Source: Chionis minor
Lineage: Eukaryota; Chordata; Aves; Charadriiformes; Chionididae
Assembly (NCBI GenBank): GCA_013398295.1
Contig: VZSF01001354.1
Span: 372,001 to 436,000, forward strand
Direction: 5' to 3'
DNA length: 64,000 bases
In this document: one piece after another, positions 37,172 through 50,848 of the stretch
How the letters are laid out: the number at the start of each line of letters is the position of its first letter
Position numbering within the stretch: position 1 is the stretch's first letter
Program-made: the position numbers and the translations under genes
The notes under the pieces: model-generated
Told to the model about the DNA's origin: nothing
What the model saw: only the letters and a program-made list of their open reading frames with translations
Databases searched by the model: none

Positions 37172-38587
37172 GATAACCCTTGTAATATCCCTTGGGAGGG
37201 GTCTTGCTAGTAGCTGAGGTACTACCACAAATACACAGAAGTACAGCACTTTGAAGGAGAAAGGTACGACGTTTCTGCAGCTGTTTTTGTAAATCTCTGA
37301 TTAGTTTAAAGACATTGTTTTATGAGTCTCAACAGGCTACTGAGAGAGGGAGCAGTGGCTAGGGGAAAGCTAAATTAGTCAAAAGTGCATAGCAAGTCCC
37401 CACACTACCTGCTGGAATACCCCTTCCATGCGGGTGTATTAACTATACTTGACCACCTTTCTGCAAGTATACTCATGCTAGTCATGAAATGATACATGAG
37501 GCTCAATGGCAGATGCAAATCTATGCTCAGGAGTATTTTGCATGCTAGATGGATTATTAATCTTAGCACGCTTCATTGTGCATGCTCATGAGGAATGGCT
37601 TTTTTCTTTTTTTTTTTTTTTTGTTCTGTTCTTAATTATAATGTAATTGATTGCTGGGTAGGAAGGGGGCATATTTTTTCCCCTTCCATTAAGAAAAGCA
37701 TTTTGGAATGGATCTGATGAAGATGTTAACTTTCCATTTCGAGAAAGTTTCACTTTTGGTAAGAACTACCCTCCTTTAAGTACCACCTCCATTAAATTCC
37801 ACCCCAAACTTAAACATAGATACGCTGATTGCAAAGTAATAGTACAGTCATACCGTTTGAAATGCAGCAGTGCATCTGTATCTGTAGACGTAAATCTAAG
37901 GCAGGAAAATGCTAGTCTGAATTAGAGAGTTCAGTGGAGCTGAGAAGGGTAGTGTGGACAGCATTGCGGGGAGGCTCAGAAGGCAGCTAGGATGATTTTT
38001 ACAGTTTCTCATGCAGGTAGCTTCATTAGGGGCCATGTCGGAGCCGGTCTTACACAGACCACAGCTCTCTGAAAACTGCTGAAATAAAATTATGGTAATT
38101 TCCGTGAAAGGGACAGGGAAGATGCAAGGTTTTAGTATTCAGAAGGGTCAACATGACTTGATTTACTTACTTATTTATTTAGAGGCGACTTTATCTGTGA
38201 TGTCAAATTTAGCACTCAAGAGGCCCATCCTGGGAGCTGGCAGTATGTTTACTTTGGTTATAACTGTGAGATATTTTTAAACCGAGCAGAAGGAACTGTG
38301 CAGTAACCTTGCCTTGCACAAGCACCGCATTTTCAGATGCTTGGGAAAGTATTTTTGCCCTTGGAAAGGTGCATGCATATTTTAGCCATTATTTCCAATA
38401 TTAGAAATCCTCTTTTCCTGTAAGAGTGCTTTGACGTAATAGAAAGCAAGTATGGTATCTTATAGTCGAGCTTGGCTTCCATAAAGAAGCTGCAGTTGAC
38501 AGCACACTGCCCGAGACCCCAAGAGACCCCAGTCCTCCTTCCTCCCTCTGCTAAAAGTTTCCTGTGCTGTCTTGCCAGTGGACTATT
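37172..38587. other. Unique A/T-rich non-coding DNA
   Basis: No gene or repeat is recognised apart from the T16 run at 37607-37622. Open frames are shorter than 65 codons apart from frames that begin in the LTR-like flank. Confidence 0.6.
37607..37622. repeat. T16 homopolymer
   Basis: An uninterrupted T run preceded by TTTTTC. Read on the other strand it could be an ancient poly(A) tail, but no element body was recognised on its right side. Confidence 0.9.
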
Positions 38588-38655
38588 TCTGTGTTCTCTG
38601 GTTCTCAGTAAAATGACAGCATGTCTCTCAGGGATGTTTTGTGACTTAAATCACT
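38588..38655 (+). repeat. Possible MIR SINE relic (central/3' part)
   Basis: The sequence CTGTGTTCTCTGGTTCTCAG, followed by TAAAATGAC and then CTCAGGGATGTTTTGTGA, follows the MIR order (CTGTGCCTCAGTTTC..., TGTAAAATGG, CTCATAGGGTTGTTGTGA) at low identity. Divergence is high, so this could be coincidence. Confidence 0.3.
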
Positions 38656-38659
38656 TGCT

Positions 38660-41005
38660 TTAAGGCCCTAGGATGAAAGGCTCCATAAAAGTCCAGTAAT
38701 AAATATAGCCAAGATTGCAATTTAATTAAGTGTTCCTATTATTTAGGGAAAGAGGAAATGTAAACCAGAAGCTGCCAGATGTTCTTTGCACTCCTTTGGA
38801 AATTTCCCTGTCAATTACTCAGCAGGATTTTGTGCTCTTGGGAATTTTTCTTCAGCTTTCAGTCTCCTCTTGCATTGCCCGTTGGAAAGAAATCCAGACC
38901 AGCAGTACTTATCTTACCGGCTCGGTGAATCATTTTCTTCAGACCCAGGGCCTTATGCAATAGATACTGACACAAACGAAAAAAACCCAACCTACTGATG
39001 GCTACTCCAGGATCGACATCACCATTAACTTGCTATTCAGCACAAATCACATGGAAGAAGAATTTACACCCCCTCCTTTAAAAGGCAATCCAGTCATGGA
39101 GAATAGCGTGCGTCACAGGGACAGGAGGGGGAATTTATCGCATCCAAGTGGGAAGCATTAAAATAAATATCCTGAATAGCTCCGCACTCAGTGTCATCTA
39201 TATTCTCCTAAATGCATTGTTCTGCATGAGGTGCTGTAGAATTATAGCTCAGACGAGCGTGGCAAGGTGCGGCGCTGGTGGCAGCGCAGGGCAGAGCTGT
39301 GCAATGCACACGCCGCAGCTAACCAGGGGGCATGGAGCTGCAGCTGAAAAATAAACAAAAGTGTGTTTGGGGGGGGGGGGTCAAGATAAGAAGTTGCACC
39401 CCCAGCGCCCGGCAAACAGGTTCGGCAGCTCTCCCCGCGCCTCCCCGCTTCAGAGACCACGATGTCTCACATCAGGGAGCAATGACCAAAAGTCCCCGTC
39501 GCGACCTCCCTTCAGAGACAGCCCCACCGAGTGCTGGCTTACATATAAAGAACGGTTGGTTGTTTTCCTTCCAAAAAAAAAACGTCTTTGAAGAGAAGCA
39601 AAGGCATGTAGCCAGGAGACAGCCGTGTTTTACTTGGAGAGGTCTTGCTAGTTAGCTGAGATGTTACAGATAACAACCAGCAGGCTGGAAGTGGACTGCT
39701 CGGGCACATGTAAACCTTTGATTATAAATAAATCTCTGCTCATTAGCGATTGTTTAATTCACTCTGATGAGGCTCTTGGCTTTCTTCGGGAAGTCCTAAA
39801 TATTTACAGCCGGCCACAGACTCCGCAGTGCCTCATGCGGCGTGTCCAAGGGTGTGAGGACGTGTGTAGGGCTAAGACCTCCCTTTACGGGGTGGCAGGC
39901 TCTATCCACCCCAGAAGCTGTTGATTTCAAGCTCGGAAACAAGGATATTCCTCTTTAAATTAATTCACCTGGATCAACAATAAGTTGATCATACCTACTG
40001 CTTAAGAACCACTCATTGTTATCCATGTCACCATGTTACTGCCCAGTTTTCGTACTTCCATCGTGTAGTAAGGATGTTTTTAAAGCAGCCAGCCTTTTAG
40101 CAGCTTCAGGACCCTGCATGTTCCAAGGTTTCCCGTGGGGAGACCCTCCTGCCACTATAAATCACCTCTGGTCTGCAGGCTTCCATCACCTACATATTCA
40201 CATCATAACACAAATCAAGGTCCTCATCTGGAAAGCTCTCAGGGGCTTAAGTCACAGTTTACTAATTGACGCCCAGCTCATCCCTTCACCGCAGCCCTTG
40301 CCAGCTACAGTTCAGGTACTAAACACCCAAAGACACCCAAATTTCTGTTCTCAAAGGGCTGAAGAAGAAACTCTCCCAAGAACAGAACCCAAACTTTGGA
40401 TTTCCTTCCAAAGAAGACCTGCTTGTGTTCCAGTGTGACTGCCATCACATCAAAGTGAATCACACGCCCCTTCAGTAAAGCTAAATGATACTCAGAAAAA
40501 TCCACACGCAGATCCATGTATGTCTTCCTACGGAAGACCACACAAAAAACCTCTCTGTTTCCTCATGGGCTCCTCCTTCACAATTCCAAGTGGTCATTCA
40601 GTTGGCAGAGTTTACTATTTCAGTTATGTAAATTTCCAGACCTTTCTCCATTAACAGGATTGCTCTAGAAGGGGACGGCTGAAGGTGACCCCCCCCCACC
40701 GGTCACTGCTGTTTCCTTTCCTTACTGCCTCGTAGCTCTTTACGATGGATTTCATTAGTACCTACTAACTCAATACACACAGTCTAAGTAGGTCGTTCTC
40801 AATTTAGTTACTGCCCTCCTTTTGTATAAATCCAACCTTGTTATGCGTCTGCAGCTACACTGAGCTGCTCCCACCAGGGGAGGACCGCTGAAGGACCTAA
40901 ACCTTCCACTAGAGGTAACTGCCTACGTAAGGACGTCAACCTCACTGACCTCGCAGCAAAATACAGCCACTGTCACAAGGGCCCTAAAGCTGCCACCAAC
41001 AGCAA
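38660..41005. other. Unique non-coding DNA, no gene seen
   Basis: The patch around 39240-39540 is GC-rich and includes a G12 run. Open frames reach 107-140 codons on the plus strand (39332-39655, 40016-40438) but show no domain, and their predicted residues look random. I see no splice-bounded exon. Confidence 0.5.
39369..39380 (+). repeat. G12 homopolymer
   Basis: Twelve consecutive G, a sequence prone to G-quadruplex formation and sequencing error. The exact length should be treated as uncertain. Confidence 0.85.
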
Positions 41006-41007
41006 GG

Positions 41008-41062
41008 AAAATAAAGGCTATCTTCATTGCACAAACAGGAAAATGAGGCACTAAGAGAGGAT
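41008..41062 (-). repeat. MIR SINE relic
   Basis: On the minus strand, CCTCTCTTAGTGCCTCATTT followed by TCCTGTTTGTGCAATGAAGA parallels the conserved MIR stretch CCTCTCTGTGCCTCAGTTTC then CTCATCTGTAAAATGGGGAT. The match covers about 50 bp and the rest is not recognisable. Confidence 0.45.
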
Positions 41063-41538
41063 GCATCCACGCCGAACCTGCGGCAGGGGATGGACGGTAC
41101 ATTGGGTCTGCTCTGGCACTGCTTTAGTTTTACTACTGAGTTTTCAGTATCATTTTCTAACACAGATTTTGATTTCCCAGCCAAATCACCAGCCAGCAGA
41201 TTGGTACTTGAAACTGGTTTGCTCTTTCTGGGCAGAACGATTACATATCTTTATATGCAGGCTTTTGCAGGCCCCCGCAGAAATTTGACAGATTAATTGG
41301 TTTAACTTCCTGCTCTGCCTGCGACATACAACCAATTCACCCCAGCAAAACTGGTAATTATGCCACCATTTGTACAGACCTCAGGCGGGACTGAAAATCA
41401 CATAGCAGGCAGCCTCCAAGTACCCATGTAGATGACAATCAGGGAAATGACAGCCCCAGTGGGGCAGACTGATTCAGACCAGATCTTCAAGGAGCAGAAG
41501 TCAGCTTTTCAAGCTGTCTCTTAATCAAGTGGCCTCCA

Positions 41539-41552
41539 TTTTTTTTTTTTTT
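41539..41552. repeat. T14 homopolymer
   Basis: Fourteen T in a row immediately left of A/T-rich DNA that contains the hairpin at 41600-41638. Confidence 0.9.
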
Positions 41553-41599
41553 GATTGTGCAGTCCTATCAGTAAAAAAGTTTTTAGCATACACACCCAA

Positions 41600-41638
41600 T
41601 ATATGTATATTTACCTATTTAAAAATAATATACATATA
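41600..41638. repeat. A/T-rich inverted repeat, 12-bp perfect stem
   Basis: TATATGTATATT (41600-41611) is the exact reverse complement of AATATACATATA (41627-41638), with a 15-base loop. It lies in a 150-bp A/T-rich segment. No promoter or RNA role can be inferred. Confidence 0.75.
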
Positions 41639-44600
41639 CTACTGTACTAATATATTAGGTACATTGTAAAATATACAGAAAAATAGAAATTAAAAAAGAT
41701 GACATAAATATGAACTGAACACTATTTTTTTTAATGTAACTTTAATCTTGTTTATTAATTGTACAAAAAATACTGTCTTTCTGTACCCCAGTGGGTTGTC
41801 TTGCACGCTGCCTGGGGTGCCTGCCCCGCAAACTTCAGAAACCACTGTCATAAGCTACCAGACCAATTCAGGGGGAGGATCCGCACAGCGAGCTGTTGAA
41901 AGCTGGGAAGAAGGGGAATGGGACGAAAATAGCACTGTGCAATGAACACTGTGCTCATGTACTACATGACTCTGGCTATTCTAGGGATGAGAGGAGCGCA
42001 ACCACTGAAACAAGAACTTCATTAGCTGCTCTTCTCAGGGCTTGTTATCCACAGATGTTATCGACACCTTTCAGTGCCAGCCCAGACAGCTGCAAACTAT
42101 TTTCCAAGAGTTGCAGCAGGAAGAAATTGTGCAGGCCCAGGGAGGATGAGCAGAGGGATTTTCCTGGCCCCTTTTTTACAAAAAGGAATATAGGGGGAAA
42201 AATCCCATTCTCAGGCATTTACGCATGCGCTGTGTGGAATGACACGGGTCAGACCCCTGCCAGACTCCTGCTGGCTGGCAGAGGGACCAAGGTGGTCAAG
42301 GACCAGAAGGCAGAAGGTGGCAGGTTCGGGATCCTCGGTGCAAAAGGCAGAGCTGCAGAGAGGACGGCGTGCACTCAGCAGCGCAAGACAAGATGGCGCG
42401 AAACAGAGGGAGCAGCTCGCTAGCATCAGTCCAGTCTAGTCCCATATTTCAGTCAGACATCAACCAGCAATAAATGCGTAAGGCAAGAGCATAAAGCACA
42501 ATGCAAGTATGAAGCAACCCTTTCCCTAGCATGCACTCTGGAAATCAACAGTTCAGGGTCTCAAGGTGCATGCAGACTTTGCACCGTTTCCCTGAAGTGT
42601 GAATTAAATGCGCCTAATCCCTTTCTGGACCTACCGGTACTTTTAGCCACCTCAACCATGTGGCAAATTTGCAATTAACAGTGCACACTGCAGGCAGAGT
42701 AGCACAGGTAGCACTGACAGCCAGCACCGGTGCTGCTTACAGTGGTGTCTTACTGCTCGGATACCTGTGATGGTGCAGCTTCAGCAACAGCTTTAGCGTT
42801 CCCTCCCCTAGCCTGTGCGGGGGCTCCGGTTCCCTTGATCTGAGTGTCAGCAAGGAAACTCTGCTTGCCAACACATTATACAGCAGAAGCATACATTTTC
42901 CTGGGGAGTTTCTAACTCTCGACTCTTCTGAAATAGATTAATAGTTTTTCATACTGAACTGGGGTATTTATACAAATATTTTTCAATAGTGCAGCCCTCC
43001 GATTCAATTTAGTTTGTTCATTCTCAAGCCCCTAAACGCGTAAAATTAATTTAGTTTGAGGTAATACTTTTGGTTTACAGCCAGTTGTTGTTAAATAGAA
43101 AATAAAACACAAAGTTCAAGTAAAAGTCCTTTGGAGGGTTCTTGGTTTGTTTGTTTGCTTTCTTTTAAACAAGGTGTTAAATTAATTTTTAAAAGGTGAC
43201 AAAGTTAAGTGCCATACTTGCCAGTAGTGTGTGCTGGGCTGCTCTTGTCATTTCACACTGCAATGGCGGTATTCAGAAGCTTTGTTGGTGGAAGTGTAAC
43301 AACACACCTTGGAGATACTTCAACTCGGAGATACTTTTCATAGATTAGTTGGTTTCTGTGCCTGGTCTAAAACCAAGATTACTGCTACCAAGACCACCTT
43401 CCTCTGGGTTAAAACAGGTCCGGGCCACTCATTTCCACCTGAGGACAGTGGAAAATGTCACCCTGAAAATCAAAACCTTTCGTTTCTAGGAGATCTCACC
43501 TTGCTTAAAGTTTAAGAAATGCTTCAGGCAAGTTTTTACAAGGTTTTATCCAATTAAACAAGGAAGTAATCAAGTAATTCCTTAGATTACTTCTTTAGGA
43601 GAACAAATTGGACTCCTCAGAAGTAAATATGCAAGTGGAAAATCCTCTCATTGCGGAATTACAGAGAAATCGGAAGGTTTGACCCCAAATATGCATCACT
43701 TTGTTTCTATTTTCCTTTCAGCTTCCCTTTCTGTAACACCCTGGCACACACATTACACCAGAGCAGTAACCAGATTCGCCTCACGGTAAGACACTGCACC
43801 CAGAACAACCAGTACTCGATAGTCAGAAATACATTAATATCTCCCCTGTCTGTGGGCAATCACATCTGGCGCTCCACGAAGGGACCTCATCTTGCTTTGG
43901 GAGGCGGTTCCGGACCCCCACACCCTGACGGCCCCATGGCAGAGCACAGCTGCTCCTGGCCTGCCTTGCAGGGGACACTTGTCGGTGGCAAAGGCATTGC
44001 AGTCCAGCCCCCAGGCGCTGCCATCCCAAGTTGCCTCCCCCAGCACACGAACGTCATAGGGAGCTGAGGCTGCTGTGGCTGAGGGAGTCCAGGACTGATT
44101 CAAGACACCCAACATACCAGCAGCAGCAAGCATCTGTGGCAAGGCAGAATAATTAATTTCCTGGTTTCTCAGCTATCCCGGAGGCTGCAGCTGGGTCATT
44201 CAAAGCTAAACTCCTGGTTGCAGTAAAGGCTCCACACACGTCCCGCTGGGTCCCCCATCCCACAGGAGCTCCAGCTGCTGCCCCTCGCAGGGGATGCAGT
44301 GGGAAAGCGAGGAACAGGGGAAAGCCACCACGTTTCCCACACTGGTACTTGCTTGGCAGAAAGTGGAAGGGGGGCAGACCTAGGGAAAACAGTCAGGGTC
44401 TGCAGCAGTTGAGTGTTTTGTTGTATTTTGCCTAGGTGTAGCTTATCCCATGCAATTCAGTACCTGCTACAAATAGGTGATGGCACCTCTACGTAAGCTA
44501 TTAAAGCCACGCAGATATAGATGTGCCTATGACCTCTTGTATTTAACACAGCAGTCTTTGCTCCATTGCTGCATTTAGAATATCGTTTGTGCATTAATGG

Positions 44601-47283
44601 CAGGATTTTTCCTTTAAGGGAAAGATTGTAGAAGCTGAAGAAATCACATGTTTCTTGTCTGGTTCTCAGCATTATTCCCTGCAAGCCCATCTAATAAACA
44701 CAACAGATTTGCAAGGAATTGTCAAGAAAAGATCATGTCAAATTTAAAAGATACAAGTCCAGCACTATTTTGATTCCTTCTGCAATGAACATCAAACCAC
44801 ATTTGATTTAGAAGTTTCTTTTTATGAAGAATGGTGACTTCAAGGATTATTAATCTCTCAACGCTATTAATCAAATAAAGAATAACATGAAGAGTAAGCA
44901 AAGTGAACCCTAGAGTTTTTTAACTGCCAATATCTTAAAGTTTTTGCAAAGCATCAACCCAGTTCATCATTCTCAGGGATCTCCTTTTTTCCACTGCCCA
45001 ACTTGGCAGTGCCTGAGGCTCTATTTGCACAGCTGTTGAACAACCTGAGTTCCCACTACCACCTCCTGAGTACTTTTCCAAACTGGGGATGTATGTACTG
45101 AGACAATGCAAAATAAGTAGACACATTTGAAATTAATCGACCTGAGTGACTTATTAGAAGTTGGCAGATACTGGTGCTAGCAAGATAACCCACTGTGCCT
45201 CTCGGGTATTTCAGTGAAGATAATTGTAAATTTAAATAATATTTTCAGAAGGTGGGTGGTTCCCTTCCATGGCCTCAGCTCTTTGTGTTGCACTAAATCA
45301 GCAGTTCTCCGATCACAGCCCTGTGAGGGGTTGCCAAGAGGGCAGCTGGAGCCACCAGCTCCCACCATTGCTTCTGGAGGCAGAAGACTGCACTGCACAG
45401 GCGCTGCAGTGCCTGTACACACGTAGCTCGGCCGTACTCTCCCAGCTGAGCTGCCATCACTACGAAGGTGCCATTTCTGTTTGCATTCCTGTGGTAGTGG
45501 AGAAGTCCCGACACCTCACCAGCCACTCCAGCAGGCACCAGCAAGGACTCACTGGTGGTGGTCCTGCTGCCACTTGACACCTCCCACTGCAGGTCAGATG
45601 CCAGAGAAGCATGACAGCACTAGCTTCCATCCACATCTCCCCAAAACAAACAACCCCTCCAAAAAAAAAAAGCCCCAGCTGAGCAATCTGGTCCACAGAC
45701 CGGTCTGCTGAGTGGGTGGCAGGCAGGTGGCATTCAGGCCATCCACCAAGTCATTTCAGTCACTGCTGCCACTCAGCCACCAGTCTGTAGTGGCAGACAG
45801 CCTAGGAGATAAACTCCCTTTACAGAGCAGGGCTGCTGAGGGTCTCCCTGGACAACTTTGACTGTGCACAGACACACACGTGTGCTCTGGGGCTTGTCAT
45901 GCCATCAGAGCAAAAGAGACACTTGGGCTTTTCTTAGCCATGGTGCACCCTTGCTCCCAAAGGCTTGTAAAATTAATAAAATATGAAAAGGACAGAGAAA
46001 GGAAAAAGGGAAGGAGACAGAGAGAAGACATCCATGTGTTCTGTGTTTGTTGCAGTTTGTTGCATTACTTTCCTCCTGAGGATTTTGTGAGCATCAGTGT
46101 TCGTCGTGACCAGACAAATGAACTGCAACACGACCTGGAGAGATTAGAGCTGAGTGGGCTGCTGGCAGTGGGAAGATATTTGGTATTAACAAATGTATAG
46201 AGCCATAATCCAGAGAGCTGGTATAATCGTCATCATGGTAGATTGGAGAGGCAAGCAATGTAACCAAGCAGCTGCACTGTCAGAAAAGTTCAAACTAATC
46301 TTTGATCCCTTATGCTGTCCCATGAATGTTAGTCTGTCTCACCAAGTAGTGACTGTGCTGTTGGGAAATGGGGTGAGCTGTGAGAAATACATTTTAGAAC
46401 TGGTCTTAAAACAATATGGAAACATAGTCAATGCAAGATAAACAGTTGTCTGTCTAACGAATTCATCACTCTGGACTTCTCTTGTAAAACTGCTGTGTCA
46501 GTTCCAGTTAATATTTAATTTTAATCTCCTTTGAAACCAGTGTTCCCTGGAAATGAAACAGGCATTGCTTCCTCATAAGCTTCTGGCCAAGATTAGCATC
46601 ACACTCATTTCACATCAGTCACGCACTTCACTTGGGGGCACAAGTCCTGCCGTTGTTCAGGGGGAGCTGGAGCATCAAGTAAAGCGTTCCCATTCAAATG
46701 TCTCTACGCTCAAGTAACTTACATTTTAGCAAATGCTGACACGCTAAAACACGCTATGGCAACACTGAGCTTGTGACATAGAGGAAGTGAAGCAGAAAAT
46801 TCAGCATGAAGGATTACACACTGGCCACTCCTCCTGTTACAAAAGAAAACCACGGGGCCATGACCAGGCATACTGTCAGTCCCAACACCCAGCCTTCCCA
46901 CTTGTGCCAATTCATTCTACTACATAAATGCTATTTTGTGGCTCTGTAATGCTTTTTCACCTGGTTTCCTAGGACAATTTTCGATGTTATGGTTTACTCC
47001 CTGCTGTTACTCATGTAGCCTGCGGCGAGATCATACCCTGAGGTAGCTCACTCCTGTCAGGAAAGGAGAGCTAGAAATCTGTACTCTGCAGACCTCACAC
47101 TTCTCAGCTAGTTTGCGTGTTAACAGTGTTAATAAGTCTGGTATCAACAACAGTAAGGGCATGCCCTGGTCTGGGTTATGGCATGCCAGAGCACTGTCCA
47201 GCCACTGGTTTCTCAAGGAAATGACTCTTTCATGGACAGCAAAGGGCAGGAGAGCACTCCTTTGTCTCCTTCCACAGTCTGTC

Positions 47284-47325
47284 ACTGAGCTAGCTATGCT
47301 CAGCTATGTGACTGAGCTAGCTATG
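47284..47325. repeat. 15-bp direct repeat, 27-bp period
   Basis: ACTGAGCTAGCTATG occurs at 47284-47298 and 47311-47325 with a 12-bp spacer that itself contains CAGCTATG. The unit includes GAGCTAGCTA, so the region is partly self-complementary. Confidence 0.8.
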
Positions 47326-50300
47326 AGTTTTACTGATCATAAAGGTATTTGCAGCATCCTGGCAAAACCATAACTACGTCCTCTATGTCCTGCCCACATC
47401 TATAGACAGACGTCTCTAACGTCTTGGGCAGAGGTCATGGAAATATTTATTTTAGGGGAGATATCCTGTGACACTCTAGAAGACATTGAAAAAAAGTTAT
47501 ATATTGTTAATGGCAAATGACCCACTTGTTTGCTTCACTGAACAAAATTTCATGTGACTGACTGCAGTGGTTAGGTATGACAGATGCTGAGGTGAGGTTG
47601 AGCTCACCGGGGAACGACTGGGTGAGGCCACCTAGTTTGTTTGGGTTTCAGTCATAGAGGTGTCACTATTGTATTTCACATACACCCAATCTCTAAAAGA
47701 TATCACCCCATTTTTCTTCTCCAACACTTTTACAGCCAGTTTAGTTGCCTCCAATTTTCGCAACAAAAATATGATTTCTAGCAGTGTTGAGATAAGCGTC
47801 ATTTTTATGCTCAAATTACCACATTTGAATAGGGACTTCTGTAACTATTAATCCATTCTCATGCTAACTGGCAAACCTAACAATACTGTATATGATTTAA
47901 AGACAATAAACCTTTACTCTAAACATGCATACCTGCTTTTTAATTAATACTTGAAACCACGAGCATAGCAGGGTACCTGCCCCCAGAATTTCACTGTGGA
48001 TAAAGCCCCGCAGCTCCCGTCAGTGCTAATTCATGGTATGGTGATTCAACACTAAAGACGCCGACGGTACGGAGAAGCACTGTTGAGACTGTATTTTCTT
48101 GGTGTAGCACAGGTTGCCTAGTGACCTGTCACCAAAACAAATGCAGTCACTTGAGTATTTAAAGAGCAGTTTCTCCCGAAGGGTCCAGCTTTTTGCAGGG
48201 ACACCTGTTACTTGTATGCTTGAAATTTCTGCCCTGAAATGACAGGCTCGATGTTGTACTCTAGCTAGTTAACATTTTTTATAAGGAAGTCGTGCAACAT
48301 GTGTGCAGTCCTCTCTGACTCATCTCACACCGGCGTTGCTTAACTCATACTTTAACGTGCGCGTTGTCAGACCGACCACAGGAGCAAGAGTCAGTAAACC
48401 CTTTCCCAGACACATGGCAGTTTATAAATTTGTTTCCTATTTCCCCATCTTTAGTGGAAACTGAAGGTAAATGGCATGCTTCCTACCAAAATATGCTATT
48501 CAGTCACATGTGAACAAGGACATGGGGCAGTATCTGAGGGAGAGGGTTTCACAGCAGTTTGGACAGGAGTCGTCCTGCGATGTCAGATCACCCCATGCAC
48601 CCATGACAGGGCTCAGTGCTGAAGTCTCCCTCAAGCACTATAAAGGTCACACCTGGTATTTCATGGCTGGAAGTTAAGCAACGGGCTCAAGGGTTGTGTT
48701 GGGAGGTGTGTTGGGGGGCAGCCAGTGCAAGCTCTGGTAGAAGGGTCCAGGTATATGGGCTTGTTTCTCCTTACGCTCAACTCCTAAATTAGCTGAAGTC
48801 TCAGTAAATACTGAGTAATAGATTTATGTAATAAGTATCTGTAACAACAGTGTGAACAACACCAAAAGGATGGCAACTTAAGAGTCACTGATAGACATGC
48901 TCACATCTCACCCTTCTCGTCTCAGCCTGTCACCCACAAAACCAAAAAACCTAACAAAACACATTACGTTTGTGAAGGCAGACACTTAGAAAATTCTAAA
49001 CCCAAAACGTTTCACACGGATCTTTACTTCAGCCCTGTTGTTTGTGTGCTTGATGCTGGCACAGCTGACAAATGCCTTTGCTGCAGGACTGGGTCTATGA
49101 AAGCAATTAATTTCTGGTCCAGCCGTTGAAAGCAAAAGGCGAGAGGGCAGAAAGGAGGCCCACCCCTGAGAGAGGAGTGCCTGGGGACGCCATGGCGTTT
49201 CCAGCTCTCACAAAAAACTGTAGTCGTTGCTTCTCTTCATGGTAAAGACAGGTCTTTTGCCTGGCTCATTTCAGAGCGGTGTGTGGGGTGCTATGCCTGT
49301 GGGATGAACAAGACATCAAGGACGAGCCTCATGAACAACATGCAGTGTTTGCTTTCTCCAGAGGCTTCATGCCAGCTGGGGCTGGAAGGGGCTGGAGCAC
49401 CAGCAGCACCATCACCACCACCAGCACCCCCCCGCCCCGCACGCACACCCCATCCTCCCGTAACTAGCACAGGTAATTCCCAGCCTTCCTGCTTAACACT
49501 CCCTGCTTTTAACAAAACTCTTTATTAATCACCATTTCCTTTTATTCCCTTCATTCAGAGCATGGCCTTTAACGGACACCTCTAAGTCTGGCGGCAGCTG
49601 TCAGAGATGTTTCCTCCTAAGCATGTTTGTGGAGCTCCCACTGTGAATGCACAAATGAATTGAGTCCCCTCAGCACATCCATCCTATCTGATTGTGGCCT
49701 TCTTTTCACTGTAGAGCTTAAGAAACATTCCCAATGCTGCCTTAAACAAACAGTGCCTCCTTTCCTTTTAAGGTTTTGATGTCCTATTTGAAACGTGAAG
49801 GAGATGATTTTTTAAGAGCAGAGAAACAGTCAGCTTTTTCATAGTTCTTTATAAATTTAAAGCAAATCTTTCCTATGGACTTCAGTTACGTCGGTGAAGA
49901 TACGGAATTTGCAACATCAGGAATCAAGTGTTAAGCACCTGGGAAGTGCGAAATGCTCAGTGTAACCACCCGTGAGAATTCAGGTGGAAGCCACTTGCTT
50001 TGCACCAGCAAAACCCCCTTATCAGAGTTGAGTGGCATCCAAGTGGCCAGAGCCGCGGTCACTCCCCTGAACTACAAGGCGATCCTTTTGCTTTTCCTGC
50101 AATTGTCAGGCCCTTTTGCTGCAAAGCCTTCAGCTCCTGTGAGAGCAAACAGCTTCCTTCAATACACACCCCTGACTCACACCCAGAATCACATCCTGTC
50201 CAAGGAACGAGGAAGGGTTTTGTGAATAAAATAACTTGATCGTGTAATTATCAGCAGCTTGATCAGCCATGTGCATGTGGGAATGCAAAATGAGACTGCT

Positions 50301-50848
50301 GGCAGTCCATAGTGAATTTTTAATTGTTTGACTTTGTCATATTTTTCCTTTAACTTTGCTCTTCTGCATAACTATATACACACACCTATCCACATGAAGA
50401 AGCCATTCAGATGGCAGAAGCCATGAAGATGCTGGAAGGGGTGTGGGATCAGAGAGGTGAGAGCAATGGGAATTTGAAGTGCATCTGGCAGCTGAAGAAT
50501 AATCAGAGATGAGGAAGCATAAAGGAGAAATAAGACAAATACGAACAATCAGAAAATTCTGAGGCAGGAAACCTGAAGTTTGCTGACCTATTGAATTAAT
50601 GTTAGGGGAAGAAAAGCACAAATCCAAATACATCTCAAATAATGCATGCAACTTACAGTTCGTGGAGGGTACTCTCCAGAGGCTGGTGAACTGAGCCGCC
50701 CAGGACAAAAAGCAGAAAAATCCCATACCTTTGTCTGACTCTGGTAAAAGACGCATGTAGTTCTGCACTGAGAAGCATGAATGAGAAATCTTTCTCTCCA
50801 AATATTCAGCAGAGAGGCTAAATGATTCTATAAGAAACATTTACCATC

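Larger units (their letters stand above)
41063..50848. other. Unique non-coding DNA with simple repeats
   Basis: No supported gene over nearly 10 kb. The listed minor items are a T run (41539-41552), an A/T-rich hairpin (41600-41638) and a 15-bp direct repeat (47284-47325). A purine-rich tract lies at 45980-46030. The longest open frames, 41896-42423 (175 codons, plus) and 50337-50840 (167 codons, minus), have no domain, signal peptide or repeat that I recognise. Confidence 0.5.

Noticed and set aside
41896..42423. 175-codon plus-strand frame
   Set aside because: No domain, no signal or membrane pattern, and overlapping frames on the other strand; chance ORF is the simpler explanation.
46193..46441. 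82-codon frame with a fairly protein-like composition
   Set aside because: Too short and matched to nothing I know; no flanking splice sites decide it.
50337..50840. 167-codon minus-strand frame rich in Ser, Phe, Leu and Cys
   Set aside because: No recognisable family and no splice or promoter support; residue make-up is that of random A/T- and pyrimidine-rich DNA.
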